Assembly (NCBI GenBank): GCA_963921795.1
Contig: OY997659.1
Coordinates: 18,611,008-18,675,007 of the forward strand
Source of the DNA: Nannobrachium achirus
Taxonomy: Eukaryota > Chordata > Actinopteri > Myctophiformes > Myctophidae
Direction: 5' to 3'
DNA: 64,000 nucleotides
Part shown: positions 11,770 through 23,390 of the stretch, piece after piece
How the letters are laid out: the number at the start of each line of letters is the position of its first letter
Position numbering within the stretch: position 1 is the first letter of the stretch
Program-made: the position numbers and the translations under genes
Notes under the pieces: model-generated
Told to the model about the DNA's origin: nothing
The model's input: the letters and a program-made list of their open reading frames with translations, nothing else
Database searches by the model: none

Positions 11770-12190
11770 CGCTTCGCCTCACAGCTAGAAGGTCCTGGGT
11801 TCGATTCACGCCGGGGGACGCTGTGGTGCTGGGGGCGTGTTTCTCCCTCCGCGTCATCAGCGCCCACACCCTAGGTGAGGTCGGCGATAGGGGCCTTTCT
11901 GTGTGGAGTTTGCATGTTCTCCCCGTGTCTACTAGGGTTGATACCCTCACAAAAACATGCAGTAATCCTGGTCTCAATAATGGCCCCTGGCCAGCCGGGG
12001 CGCCTGATGGAGGGGAAAGGAACTGGTTGGAATAACGTGTTCCTTCCACGTGCTACGTCCATCCCAGGGAAATCCCCCCTGTCAGGTGAAAAGAAACAAC
12101 TTGGACAACTCATGCATTGAAGGAAGCATGAGGTCAGTCCGTTGTCTCCCCAGGCGCGGCAGAGGGAGAGCAGAGCCCAGGATTACATAG
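11770..12190 (+). mobile_element. tRNA-derived SINE
   Basis: The copy contains CGCCTCACAGC, a box B GGTTCGATTC, and the downstream fish-SINE phrase GTGTGGAGTTTGCATG. The 5' part of the tRNA-like head is missing. It is truncated and diverged. Confidence 0.6.
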
Positions 12191-12219
12191 GCAATTGACA
12201 CACACAAAAAATTATAGAA

Positions 12220-12244
12220 AAAATCACACCCGTGTGAAGTGGAG

Positions 12245-12302
<58 letters not shown>

Positions 12303-12925
12303 CATGTGTACCGATTTTTGTGACATTTGAAGAAAATATGTAGGAAAAGGAGCAAAAAGTGTGTTTTGGAGAAAATTCAAGATGGCGGAAAATCTATCCT
12401 GGCGCAAATGGGCGTGGCCTATATGGGGAGATGCGTCTTGACCCAAGGAATCCAGGGGAAAAAGAATTTTAATTTTCCGATCTACGGTTCAAGAGTTACG
12501 GGGCAAAACGTAAAGTGGGCCGTTATAGCGCCACCATGAGGCCGAGTGATGTAATTATTTTTCGATTCATTCTTAAAATCATTATGAATCTCCTCTCCGA
12601 GGTTTGAAACTGTAGCTCCTATGGTTTACGAGAGAAAAATACTTGAAAGTGATTTCTTGCATTGTCCCATTATAAGTCAATGGGGACAATTAAGCGTCGT
12701 TTTTTGCCGATTACGTCGGCATGGTAAGGCGGATCGGAACGAAAGGTAATAGAACACCATTCCCGGCCGAGCCGCACATTTTGATGTATATATTGCGCGA
12801 GTGGCGTAAATGGTGCGGCACTAGTTACGCGCCGAAGTCAGGCTACATACACACAGACACACAGACAGACACACACACACACAGACCCACACAGCCACGT
12901 ATAGGGAGCTGCACACAGCTCCAAA
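12220..12925. repeat. Composite dispersed repeat with internal (TG)n
   Basis: The copy starts at an inverted TCACACCCGTGTGAAGTG block, runs through a (TG)n array (12248-12298), and continues with about 530 bp that match the inverse of 61.4-61.83 and 62.5-62.96 kb. It ends near GCCACGTATAGGGAGCTG. The last block recurs at 21.28 and 29.61 kb. The 70-codon open frame inside is repeated in all copies and looks incidental. Confidence 0.7.
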
Positions 12926-12930
12926 AAAAA

Positions 12931-13853
12931 AAGAAATTAATCCATGATAGGTGATAGCCTAAACAACAAGGGGAAAAAACAGGCAGGCAAGCAAACAAGC
13001 AAGCAGAAAATAAGACATGGGATGGTATTCCTGGGAGCACTACAGTAGTCTTGTCTGTCAACTAAAGCGACCCCAGACTGGCTGGATATGTGAAATAACA
13101 TAAGCATGCGTTGATTTTGTTTTTAAAACCTAATGGTTATTACTGTATGCCAATATGATTAAACTAGTGTTGGGTAACCAGAGAGTGGGCACATGAGAAC
13201 CAGGTAGACCTATATGTTTTGGAAAATTGAGAGAAATAAAATATAGGCCTACACTACATGATTTTAAGGCAATAGGACGTGACCCAAAGAACACCCGAAT
13301 TAATATTGTGAAAGGAAAAATATGATTTAATATAGGAAAATACCAGTTTTAGCCAACTTTATAACCGAAAATACCAGATTTTTCGGCAGCGCCTGGTTAT
13401 TACCTTAGGTAAAGAACATAAGGTAATAACCTTAGACAAACAACGAGACATACAACTCAGAGAAAATAAAATCAGCAAATAAACCATTATTTAAAAAAAA
13501 AAACATCTGTCTAATCTAACTACAAATTACACACATCTCTGTGTGCGTGTGCATCTGTCCTCCTTTCATATTTTAGAGTGATAAATTATAGGAGTAGAAT
13601 GTTAAATGACGTGTTTAATTAACATTACTTCATTGTCCTGTGTATTCCTATTAATGAATCAGATTCAGTCTGACAAGCCTGGCTAGAAAAGAAATCTATT
13701 TTATGTCCTTTGGACAGTGTAATGGGTCTATTAATAAAACCGAAAAGGTAATAACCCAGAAGTTATTAATAGAGCTTTAACTTGTTCATACTTCATTATC
13801 TAATATATTGGGTTGTGTGACGTCAAAGAGAAGGATCATTTTGTGTCCTACAC
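12931..13853. other. Gene-free stretch
   Basis: No recognisable gene or element was found. It is A/T-rich, with a short repeated phrase GGTAATAACC near 13396-13430 and 13745. Confidence 0.4.
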
Positions 13854-13854
13854 C

Positions 13855-14061
13855 AGTGGTTCTCAACCTGTCGGGTCAGGGTACCCAAATTATTTGAACA
13901 AACCAACCAAGTGTATAGAGGATTTATGCACATTTCTCAAGTGACAATTTAGGACTTTTTAATACCTCAGAAATGACAAATTAAACATTGGCCAAATTGT
14001 CAAATATTAGAGACAGAAATTGTGAAAATAGACGATCTACATGCTCACAACGCCTCGCAAC
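13855..14061. mobile_element. Truncated hAT-like MITE
   Basis: The left end CAGTGGTTCTCAACCTG and the interior match the full copies at 17844 and 57116. The sequence stops inside the palindromic core at about 14061, so the right half is missing. Confidence 0.6.
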
Positions 14062-14278
14062 AAGTGTTTCCATGAAAAGATTTATGCAAAAAAGCTTTAT
14101 GGAAATGCCACTAATATCACAATATTTGTCAAAGCTGTATCACAATACACAATCTTATCAAGATTCTTTTTCATGTTGTTTTTTTTTTGGGTTATTTTTC
14201 AAGTTACTTAACAGTACAACCACCTACAGTATAAGGTAACGAAAGCTAAAAGAAAAAGGAGTAACAGAACATTTAGAC

Positions 14279-14454
14279 CGGTGGTCCTCAAAGTGGGGTC
14301 CAGGGACTCTCTGGGTTCCTTTTGGGAGTCTAACCCTTACAAGTATGTAACTCAGTGACAGTATACAAATTAAACCAAATGGAACATTTGGTTTCATTTG
14401 TATACTGTCAGAGTTAAGAGGAGACTTTGAGATTTTAAAGTTTGAGAACCACTG
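14279..14454. mobile_element. hAT-like MITE, 176 bp, TSD ATTTAGAC
   Basis: ATTTAGAC is duplicated at 14271-14278 and 14455-14462. The ends read CGGTGGTCCTCAAAG and GTTTGAGAACCACTG. It is the sister of the 4900-5075 copy. Confidence 0.9.
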
Positions 14455-14561
14455 ATTTAGACCAAAATGCAGTTTTAAATTAATCCTGCAATGAATCTCT
14501 GTTTTAACAATTCAGCAGGATTTGATGTATCACAATATATACGATATCTCTGAAAAGGCTT

Positions 14562-14615
14562 ATCGTGGAGACATTGTATCGTGGAGACATTGTATCGTGG
14601 AGACATTGTATCGTC
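14562..14615. repeat. 16-bp minisatellite, three units
   Basis: ATCGTGGAGACATTGT is repeated three times and then passes into ATCGTCTCAACGAT. Confidence 0.9.
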
Positions 14616-15184
14616 TCAACGATATTTATCACCGTATCGCCCACCCCTAAGGAATAAGTGGTTACTCTGGGGCAGCCATACAGCAACTCTCTATTTTCTA
14701 TCTATTCCCTTTCTCTCTCCATTTGTTTCTCTCTCTCTTCAATATCACCATCTCATGTACTGTAAAATTGTCTCTGACCTTTTCTCACACAGAGCATCAT
14801 TCCTTGTCTGCCCCCACCAATATCTACTCGTCTTGCATTTGTCACGTCCCTCTTTCCCCATTTCTCGCTCCATCTCTCTACCCCCCCCCCCCCCCTCTAT
14901 TTTAATGTTAATGACTGAATAGTGCATATAAAGGAAAAGACAATTTTCTAGTCTCATCATCATGCCTTTAGTAGCATAATAATTAATAACAACGCCGTAT
15001 TAAGGAATGAAAAATCAAACATTCCAACCATTAACATAATGAATGACATTAGCCAATACATCACCAAATACCAGAAACAGCAAGATTTATTAAGTTAATT
15101 TAGAAACGCAACCTCAATGGCCTTCACCCTCTTCGTCATCTCTCTCCTCATTCCCGTCGGCCTCATCATCTTCTGTCTTCATCT

Positions 15185-15335
15185 TCATGTATTAGACTTT
15201 ATTAATCAGGGGGTAGCTACTAGCTAGGGGTGAAATGTCTTGCTTATGGACACCTTGACGCTGGTAATCGAACCTGGGACCTTCTGCTTCCCAGGTGGCC
15301 TATACCCATTCAGTTATGGCCTCCCTTATTGTTTA
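15185..15335 (-). mobile_element. tRNA-derived SINE fragment
   Basis: On the minus strand the phrase CCAGGTTCGATTACC gives a box B. It is followed by GTCCATAAGCAAGACA and TTTCACCCC, the standard post-tRNA region of fish SINEs. It is short and 3'-truncated. Confidence 0.5.
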
Positions 15336-15533
15336 GTTTAGTTTATTTAGATCTTCATCAACATTAAAAGAAACCCACATTTCACATTGAAATCCAACAT
15401 TTTGTTCTAATTGATCTAAAAGGCTTAGGCTGAAGCTCAAAGCTTATCGCCTATCCTTTCTACATTGTGGATGGATATACCACACCAGTTAACAGATAAA
15501 AAGTTGTGAACGATATAGGCCTTCCTCGGCGAG

Positions 15534-15640
15534 TAAGAGTTACACGCTGAGGAAGGCCCACTGGACCGAAACGTCCGTTCTTTTGCTGCTGTTGGGGGAA
15601 ACCTTCAATAAACATGAAGAATTTGTTCTAAAGTGAGTGC
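15534..15640 (+). mobile_element. Possible Penelope-like element end
   Basis: The phrase CTGAGGAAGGCCCACTGG, then GACCGAAACGTCC and AATAAAC, resembles the ends of vertebrate Penelope-like elements. Comparable ends lie near 20.0, 21.55 and 58.88 kb. No coding sequence is present. Confidence 0.35.
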
Positions 15641-16093
15641 TGCGGTCCTTGTTCTAAAGTTCATTGTTTGCCTGAACCGTGAACCCAAGACTAGTATAAC
15701 CTGTTGGTGAACTACTCTTTGATGAATGACGAGTGCTCCTCTTTCCTTTTCTGAAGTATCCTTTAAGCGCATACCTTGCCCTTTCTATAGGGGTAAGAGA
15801 CAGATCACATCCTGACATCCTGATTCTTGGAGGACAGCATCCGATATGCACTCAGTGCATTTTGTCCAGGATTTGCCAATGAGAAACAAATGCATTTTGG
15901 AAATCACTTTTCTAAGTTTAACTGGAAGCAAAATTAAAGATATTTTGAGTGTTTGGCAATTAATTTGGCAATACCAATTACTCAAATTGCTCAACATGCA
16001 ACCTTTAGCAACCAAGCTTAATCTCATCTGCCTCTAGATGACATTTGAAACGTAAACAATTCTGGGTTTAGCATGGGCTATCTCTCTCTCACT

Positions 16094-16094
<1 letters not shown>

Positions 16095-16177
<83 letters not shown>
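16095..16177. repeat. (CA)n microsatellite
   Basis: An essentially pure CA run of about 80 bp, preceded by CTCTCACTCTC. Confidence 0.97.
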
Positions 16178-16181
<4 letters not shown>

Positions 16182-17100
16182 GTTTGGTGAGGCCAGGTGT
16201 CAATTTAGGGTTTTGAAAAGCACAGTTTACTCTTGGCTGTTCTGAGTTTTAATCAGAATTGTTGGTCACCATTTTGCTGTATTGTGTGGTACAACTGTGG
16301 TTTTTAATAGAAACAGGCAGAAGGGGCCCTGATCCATCCCTGTGTACTGGCTGCTAAAAGAGCGAATTCTCAAGGGTGCTCACTTAGACACTTGATTGGA
16401 ATTGACTGCATTTAATAAGGGAATAACTGCAGTCCAACACTACACCTGGCTGGAAGTCACATGGATGATGCTGTTGCCAGGGCAAGAAGACTGGAGGTCC
16501 GATCTGTTGCCATTTCTGAACATGCTATTTTGGAAAACCAACCTCTTTATAGAGCACGTAGTAGTTTGTTGATGACTTTTGGGGATCATTTAACTGAATA
16601 GATGTTTCTATTTGGTTTTCCGTAACGGAATAAATGAAGGAAAAAGGTTGACTATACCCTCTTTGATCAAGCACAGTTATCAATTTAAAGGAAAGATGTA
16701 AAATGGATTTGAATGTGTTTAGAAATGTCTGGAATTATGAAGGTGTACCGTGTTCTGTAAATGACTTGTAAATCACTAGAATTTCGGCCGCCTTTCGGCC
16801 GCCTCATCCTAGGCTTGCATCCTTCGGGTGCTCGCAGCTGATCCAAGGCATTCAAGACGGAGAAGTATTTTGAGGCAGAATCGCTTGCTCGATCCAAACA
16901 TGCGTGGCCGCTGCAAGGCATCACGCGCACATACACACACATTTGCAAACAGAGATGTAGCGGAAAACGTGATACAGACAAAGCACGGACACCACATACA
17001 CTGCTCCACTTTAGGTCGCGAGATCCGCAAGCGACCCATACTGTACGACGCAGGCACCAGAGTTGCAAACAAACACACACAGAGACATAGGCTGCATGTC
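16178..17100. other. Gene-free stretch
   Basis: No recognisable coding family was found. Open frames on both strands over 16685-17174 overlap each other and the candidate promoter patch, and look incidental. Confidence 0.4.
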
Positions 17101-17290
17101 AACCTGGCGACAGCCAATGAACGGCGGTCCCATAGGCTGGGAGGCTGTAACATGGGCGTATAACACGTCACCATGGTGACGGCTCCTCACAAAGGAACGG
17201 CGCCACGTGATTGCCACGTGATCAGTCCTAGCCAATGAACTTGGCCGGTTGGTTCATACAGCGCGGCTGGGCTTTGGAATTGTAAGTTAG
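17101..17290 (+). promoter_or_regulatory. Candidate unassigned promoter with first splice donor
   Basis: A GC-richer patch contains two CCAAT boxes (17114-17118 and 17232-17236), a 16-bp palindrome CGTCACCATGGTGACG (17166-17181) of the RFX X-box type, and two CACGTG E-boxes exactly 11 bp apart (17204 and 17215). A consensus-like donor GTAAGT starts at 17282. Together they look like a plus-strand promoter plus a short non-coding first exon. No downstream coding exon was recognised, so this is inference from motif clustering only. Confidence 0.35.
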
Positions 17291-17843
17291 GATGTTTGTA
17301 GATTGCTCTAACTTAATTACGTTGTGGTGGTGTGTCTGTGATTGTCTTTGTCATAAATGAGTGAAAATGTACAACACATTTCGATATGAATTAATTATAT
17401 CTCTCTGTCTCTCTGAGGTTGGTGATTGTTGTCTTTGTAGTCACTTTGGCTCACTTGTTTAAGAAAGGAGAGGACCAACAGTCTTACAGCATCCTTTACC
17501 ACTATAGAACAGCTAACAAACAGGATGCTTAGAAAATGTCTCTTTTCTGCCTGAAAATGTAGTTATGGAACTGAGCCGACTTTATTAGATGGATATGGTG
17601 TAAGCACTACTGGTACTAGTAGAGTACGCATTTTAGTTATAAAGTTCTTGGACTGTGCGTTCCTGAAGGAGGAGAAATGGCACGCATATGAAGTATAATC
17701 TAATTTTGAGGGCATTACATAAACAAAGTTACATTATTGACTTCGAACAGTGATAAAAAAGTAATCAGTGTGAAAATGAAAACAAAAAAAAGTCTTCTTC
17801 TTTCTTCACTCAAACATGGATAAGTGTCCATGGTTCTCTACAG

Positions 17844-18239
17844 TAGTGGTTCTTAACCTGTGGGTCAGGACTCCCAGGGGGGTCGCCAAATTATTTTGGG
17901 GGGTTCCCCAGAAGATTAGCTTAATGTGCAACATTGTTTTCTCACTCAACCCAACATAAAGTTGTATCTGCACATTTCTAAAGGGACAATTTAAGGACAT
18001 TTTAATACCTCTAAAATGACAAATAAAACATTGGCCAAATTGTCAAATATTAGATGCAGAAATTGTGAAAATAGCAGATCTATATGCTCACATGAGCATG
18101 TAGATCTGCTATTTTCACAATAGAACTGTGTTATACAAAATGCAATGCCTCAACTCTTTGTGCTCGTCAGGGTGGGGGGTCCCCAGTTCAAACATGATTA
18201 TCTTTGGGGGTCACGGCCTGAAAAGGTTGAGAACCACTG
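17844..18239. mobile_element. hAT-like MITE with palindromic core
   Basis: Ends TAGTGGTTCTTAACCTG and GGTTGAGAACCACTG enclose the palindrome at 18061-18120. No clear 8-bp target duplication was found at this copy, unlike its sister at 57116-57508. Confidence 0.75.
18061..18120. repeat. Recurrent palindrome, ATGCTC variant
   Basis: An almost perfect 60-bp palindrome from AATTGTGAAAATAGCAG to its complement, with ATGCTCACATGAGCAT at the centre. Both arms carry ATGCTC instead of AAGCTC. Confidence 0.9.
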
Positions 18240-18247
18240 GTTTAGAC

Positions 18248-18342
18248 TGAGTGAGTGAGTGAGTGAGTGAGTGAGTGAGTGAGTGAGTGAGTGACTGACT
18301 GACTGACTGACTGACTGACTGACTGACTGACTGACTGACTGA
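18248..18342. repeat. Compound tetranucleotide microsatellite
   Basis: About eleven GAGT units change abruptly to about thirteen GACT units, directly after the MITE that ends at 18239. Confidence 0.95.
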
Positions 18343-18845
18343 CAGACACACTGCATGCCCTAAAATTATCCCTTATGGCTAAGAACAGTATTGTCCATGG
18401 CTACAGTCCAAATCCAAGTCATAATCCTAAACCTCTGCTAGCCTCAGGATCCAGGCATTTCAAGAAGAAAAGCCTGGGCTAGCCCCCCTGTAACTGTGGT
18501 TCACAACATTTTAATTGTAATTGTGCGCATATAAAATATATGTAGCCGTTCAGATATCTTATTTCACATCAGTATTGTTCAAGTGAACTGGTTTGTTTAT
18601 GCTTATCCATAATATCCAATACAATTATCAAAATCGCTATGATTTCACACTCGTTGTCCACCGCGGAATCACTTCCTCATTTACTCATGCGAGCGGCCAG
18701 CAGCAGCGCAACAGAGAGAACAGCAGACAGAGGGGGGAGGTGAACAAATGCTATTGGCCGGAGACTCCGGGTGAGATTTGCCGGGTAGTGTATGGGGAAT
18801 AGAATGTCCGCGTTAGGCGAGACTAGTTAATAGGCTACCTGCTAG

Positions 18846-18990
18846 ATCAGTGGTTTTCAAACATTTTGCTTCCAAGGGCACACCCAGGGCAAATCTCAAG
18901 GTACACATTCATATCCATGTACAAGCCTCTATAGCACATCGCTCTTACTGAATTTCCCCCTTGGGATAATAAAGGTATCTATCTATCTAT
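18846..18990. mobile_element. Truncated hAT-like MITE and simple tail
   Basis: A start CAGTGGTTTTCAAAC near 18848 is followed by a phrase ending TTTCCCCCTTGGGATAAT and a TATC microsatellite, an end often seen on fish retroposons. Neither element is complete. Confidence 0.35.
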
Positions 18991-19087
18991 CTAGCTCTTA
19001 TCACGCTGTGTATACCATATACAGTACTTGAACAACAATTGCCGATCTACAAGCTCACAATGCAATGCATTGTGACACACTGTAAGC

Positions 19088-19480
19088 CAGTGTTGATTTT
19101 GTCGACTAAAACTATGACAAAAAGATTTTTTGTCGACTGCGTTTTTTTCACTGACGAAAACTAAATAAAAACTAAATAGAAAGTAAGCTGTGATGACTAA
19201 AACTAAGACTAAATATGCTGAAAATACAGGCGACGCGTTGTGAGCTTGTAGATCTGCTATTTTCAGCACGCAACCAAGTGTAAAATCAGCCATTACAATG
19301 TCATCAAGGCCTGCCAAAATACATTTTAGTTGACTAAATCAACTGTAGATTTAGTCGCCTAAAATCGTATGATATTTAGTCGACTAAAATTAGACTAAAA
19401 CTATGACTAAAACTAAAAGACATTTTATTCAAAAGAATATGACTAAAACTAAAACTAAATTTGCTGTCAAAACAACACTG
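19088..19480. mobile_element. hAT-like MITE, TSD CTGTAAGC, inside a palindrome copy
   Basis: Ends CAGTGTTGATTTTGTC and GTCAAAACAACACTG are flanked by a perfect CTGTAAGC at 19080-19087 and 19481-19488. The interior is rich in GACTAAAACTA phrases and carries its own half palindrome (19217-19267). The target was an older palindrome copy: its left arm lies at 19035-19060 and its right arm at 19515-19541. Confidence 0.92.
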
Positions 19481-19541
19481 CTGTAAGCTTGTACATTGTG
19501 TTGTATCGCAACACTTGGTGAGCTTGTAGATCGGCTATTTT

Positions 19542-20080
19542 TGCTAACTTTTATCACACACTGATAATCTGTTTTTGTAAGAACTTGTAAAGTGAACAGT
19601 CTGAACACACAGGACCAGGAGAAGTAAACCGCACAAGATGATGCAAAGATTGCAAACAGAGAGACGGAAAGTGAGGACAACATTGTGAATAATTCAGCAG
19701 TGACCAGAACACGTACAATGAACAGGACATCAGTAATGACAGCATGTCAATACATGAGAAGTGGTGAATCCACCCATGACACAAACTAATGTGACACAAA
19801 CTGAAAAAGAACAGGACAGATTGTAACTTTTATTGCCAGAGTGATTGTGTTCTACAGCTACACAACATGTGTACTGATCATTATAATATACTATTATTTA
19901 TTTATTTATTATTATTACACTTATTAAACTTGCTATTATTAAACTATTATTAAACTTGCACACAAGGAAATCCTTTTCACAAGCGGTTTATTTACCTCTC
20001 TGGAGAGAGAACAACGTACGTGTTTCAAACTGGTCGGTCTTCCTCAGCGTTGTCAGCCGTGCACCGTAAAGTCTGTATTT
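19542..20080. other. Gene-free stretch
   Basis: No gene was recognised. A possible Penelope-like end, read on the minus strand, lies at about 19985-20050 (CTGAGGAAGACCGACC, then AATAAACC). Confidence 0.35.
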
Positions 20081-20099
20081 CATTTGGAGTGTTGGGGGC

Positions 20100-20620
20100 T
20101 AAATCGCACTGTGGTGAAGAAAAAAGAGTTGAGCCGGAAGGCAAAGCTCTCCGTCTACCGAGCAATTTTCGTTCCTACTCTCACCTATGGTCATGAAGTG
20201 TGGCTCATGACCGAAAGTATAAGGTCGCAGGTGCAAGCGGACGAAATGGGTTTCCTCAGACGGGTGGCTGGTATCTCCCTTAGAGATAGGGTGAGAAGTT
20301 CAGTCACCCGAATGGAGACTTGGAGTAGAACCGCTGCTCCTACACTTGGAAAGGAGTCAGCTTAGGTGGTTCCGGCATCTAGTACGGATGCCCCTCGAGC
20401 GCCTTCCTAGGAAGGTCCTCGATGCGCGTCCCACTGGGAGGAGACCCCGTGGCAGACCAAAGAGGGATTATATCTCCAAACTGGCTTGGGAACGCCTCGG
20501 TATACTCCCTGAGGGAGTAGAGGAAGTTGCTCAGGATAAAGAAATCTGGAGGTCTCAGTTGGAACTGTTACCCCCACGACCTGATTCCGGATAAGCAGTT
20601 GAAGATGGATGGATGGATGG
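20100..20620 (+). mobile_element. Rex3-like LINE 3' end
   Basis: The translation gives the C-terminal part of a LINE polymerase protein: LSRKAKLSVYRAIFVPTLTYG, then SFLRR-like and SQLRW-FRHLVRM blocks and a PTGRRPRGRPK block. Two frames overlap near 20340, so there is a frame change. The copy is 5'-truncated and ends in GGATGGATGGATGG, the short tandem tail reported for Rex3. Assignment to Rex3/RTE is by memory of the family. Confidence 0.7.
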
Positions 20621-21270
20621 GGCTTTCTGCTCTGTTGAAGTCTTCTTCTACTAGTCATTATAGGCGTTACTTTTGTTGTTGCTGTTGCTTTTATCCCTCC
20701 ATCTCCATCCCCCCACCTCTCTCTCTCCCTCCCTCCCTCCCTCCCTATAACGCTTTTCAAAATACCCAAAGTCACTTTCCAAACACAAACAAGGTAAAAC
20801 AACTTAACCACTTCCAAGATTATTGCGCCTAAAGCGTGACTTGTGGCCAGAGGGTTTAAAGAGATTAATATCCAAGAATTGCAGAAAGATTCCCCAATCT
20901 GTGCCTTAGAATGTCTCAGGGTATTGTTAGCATTAATCTGTCAGAATCAGTGGTGAGTCCATTCTATGGACATCAAAACATCATTCTAGCAGCCAAGATA
21001 TTTATATTCTCCCCCATCTGAGGCAGGGTGTGGAATAAATAGCTCAGATCCTATGGGTTGCAAAGCAGATCAGGCCTAATGTTATGTTTGATTTTTTAGT
21101 TTGGCATCCAATAAAAGAGAATGGTGTACACAGCATGCAATGCAGACTGCATTATGTTCTCTGGAAGTGTTCACAGAAACTGTTTTGATGCTTGTAAATG
21201 TCACCCTAAGTTAGCAAACATCAAAAGGCAACACTATGAAGGCCAAGATATTTTTGAGCGGTGGTCACAC
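20621..21270. other. Gene-free stretch
   Basis: A (CTCC)n-like run lies at 20715-20745, followed by TTTTCAAAATACCCAAAGTCAC, a phrase frequent in fish repeats. No gene was recognised. Confidence 0.4.
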
Positions 21271-21274
21271 CGTC

Positions 21275-21443
21275 TCCATAGCGTGGCCGTGTGTGTAGGT
21301 ATGTATGTTTGTATGTATGTATGTATGTATGTATGTGGGTGGGTGGGTCTGTCTGTATGTAGCCTCAAGCAAGTACCTTTTATGACCACACATGTTAAGG
21401 GAGGGGCGCTGTTTTCAGGCCAGGCCAGGCCAGGCACACACAC

Positions 21444-21474
<31 letters not shown>

Positions 21475-21545
21475 GGGGGGGGGGGGGGGGGGGGGGGAGA
21501 TAAACCACCGCTCAGTTCACACGGGTGTGATTTTATTACTTACAA
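21275..21545. repeat. Composite dispersed repeat with TATG, CA and G runs
   Basis: It starts at GTGGCCGTGTGTGTAGG, passes through (TATG)n, a GTGGGTGGGTGG block, (CA)n and a run of about 23 G, and ends CTCAGTTCACACGGGTG. The same blocks recur at 12.2-12.9, 29.6-29.8 and 42.36-42.41 kb. Confidence 0.7.
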
Positions 21546-21665
21546 TGACCTGACGAAGATGTAATCCGACATCGAAATGTCGCTTTTTTCTGTGCTTTGC
21601 ACCCTGTAATCAAAATAAATAGGCTCCAATCGTACGAGTTGCTCCAGCGCTTTCTTTATTCATGT
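21546..21665 (+). mobile_element. Possible Penelope-like element end
   Basis: The phrases CCTGACGAAGATGTAATC, ATCGAAATGTCGC and AATAAATAGG resemble Penelope-like termini. The inverse word TTTCGACATTACGTC occurs at 58869. Confidence 0.35.
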
Positions 21666-22140
21666 ATTATTACTACTTAATGAAGCTTTGTTTTTGTTTT
21701 TTAGACAAAACTAGCTTAAGTATTTAGCATACAATTGATTTTGGAACACACAATTTATATTAATGAATGACTTACAAGCTGTGTACTTGTCAAGTTCAAA
21801 ATGATTGATAAAAGGATTTTCCCGCGAGGCACGCATGATTTTCATTCAATCCTTTCTCCAAATGAGGCTGCTGCCAAAACAGATTTGGTACCCATTTATG
21901 GAGATCCATGCACTGTATATGGAGGTATGCTGTGAGACCCCAAACATGATTACTCAGTTATTTGTTATGTGAAAGTCCAATGACGTCTATGACATACAAT
22001 ATCTTTTATGCCCATATATGGAGATCCCTGTCTGTAGATCCAGCCACACAGATATGGGCTGTCTGGGCCATCTGTCTTGGCCATATGGATACTGTTAGTA
22101 TGGTAAATTCTGAACAGAACTAGACAACTGGTATCTTTTT

Positions 22141-22338
22141 TTAAGTTAGGTTGCAACCTTACTGTGTACAAAGACTTGCTATCTGTGTGCAGTGCTTCCT
22201 CCACCATCATATTAACTATTTGTTGTTAGATTGTTCCTGATTAATATGCAAAAATCACGATACAGTAAGTTAATATGATGGCAGAGCAAGCACTAGTCTG
22301 CACAGATACTGTAGCAAGTAACATTGTAACCTAACTAC
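22141..22338. repeat. Imperfect foldback, about 72-bp arms
   Basis: The left arm at 22141-22214 and the right arm at 22265-22338 pair with scattered mismatches, leaving a loop of about 50 bp. The flanking phrase AAATTCTGAACAGAAC recurs at 27492, which points to a dispersed foldback element. Confidence 0.65.
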
Positions 22339-22339
22339 T

Positions 22340-23190
22340 TGTGGATATACCCATCTATACCCATCTATTTAATCCTTTTGGGGATGTTGATGTTGTCATC
22401 TGCCCATTTGTCGATTTGGTCAAAAGAAACAGAACTCATATTTTGGGACCATCGCTCCATTGTTTACAATGGTTTGTAATGCAGGCTGCCGCCCCATGTG
22501 GTCATGTGATTCAAGATGGCCGCAGTGTGAATAAGGTCTATTGAAAATGAAGACAGTTTTTCTTCGCCTAGATGGGGGGGTCATATTTAGAGCCTCATAT
22601 AAATTATAGATTGCATCTTCAAAACAAAACCTCTTGAAATAGAAACCTATTTTTTTCTGGAAGAAATTGGCTAGCAGGGAATATAAATAAATAATGTCCA
22701 AGTATCCATTGATCCAAACATGTTTAATATTGATTGCGCTGTGCCCAGTGAAATCCCCCAATTTATCCATTTGGAAACTCTGAGAGTGTATAAATGCAAC
22801 CAATTGGACCCGTAAGGTTTACAGTCTTTGTACAAAGTTCTCTTTCTCAGTGTTAAATGAACACTCAGGTTTCTATAGCTACTAGTGAACAAAGCTGTGT
22901 CTGATGGACACAATGGACTCGAAAGGATAGAGTAAAACAATCTGAGATTGGACTCATACACCAAATATTTTAGGGTGGTTATGACAAGGGACTGCTGACA
23001 ACCAATTCTGTCTAGTGTCTTGATCTATACTTGTGTGCCATGTTGCACACCGGAAATAGCAGTCATTAGGCTCCCCGCTGTGACAACTTGTGAGCTTGTA
23101 GATCTGCTAATTTGTTGCATGACACCAACACACAACTATGGCACAGAACAGTACAGTATGAGTGAATAACATGTACAGGTATATACTATA
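22340..23190. other. Gene-free stretch
   Basis: No gene was recognised. A decayed palindrome copy with an intact right arm, GAGCTTGTAGATCTGC, lies at 23050-23115. Confidence 0.4.
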
Positions 23191-23390
23191 CCAGGGGTGG
23201 GCAATTATTTTTTCCATGGGGCCACATGAACAATAAAAAACGTCAAAATAAAAGCAATGCAGCTTTAGTCCATGCATGAGGTAAAAAATGTAAAAGTGTT
23301 TATTTTGTAATTTGCAATCAACCCTACACAGGCCGGTCAGAGTGAACCAAAGGGCCGTATACGGCCCCCAGTCCGTACAATGCCACTATA
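23191..23390. mobile_element. hAT-like element, left part
   Basis: The start CAGGGGTGGGCAATT is a typical fish hAT terminus and is followed by GGGGCCACATGAAC. The phrases AGGGCCGTATACGGCCC near 23350 belong to the same kind of element. No right terminus was identified. Confidence 0.45.

Noticed and set aside
16685-17174. Overlapping open frames of 111-131 codons on both strands
   Set aside because: They lie on opposite strands of a GC-richer patch that looks like a promoter, and none resembles a protein family.
18061-18120. Reading the palindromes as a CRISPR-like array or bacterial element
   Set aside because: Copies are unevenly spaced, lie inside eukaryotic MITEs and have no constant spacers. 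The genome is clearly vertebrate.
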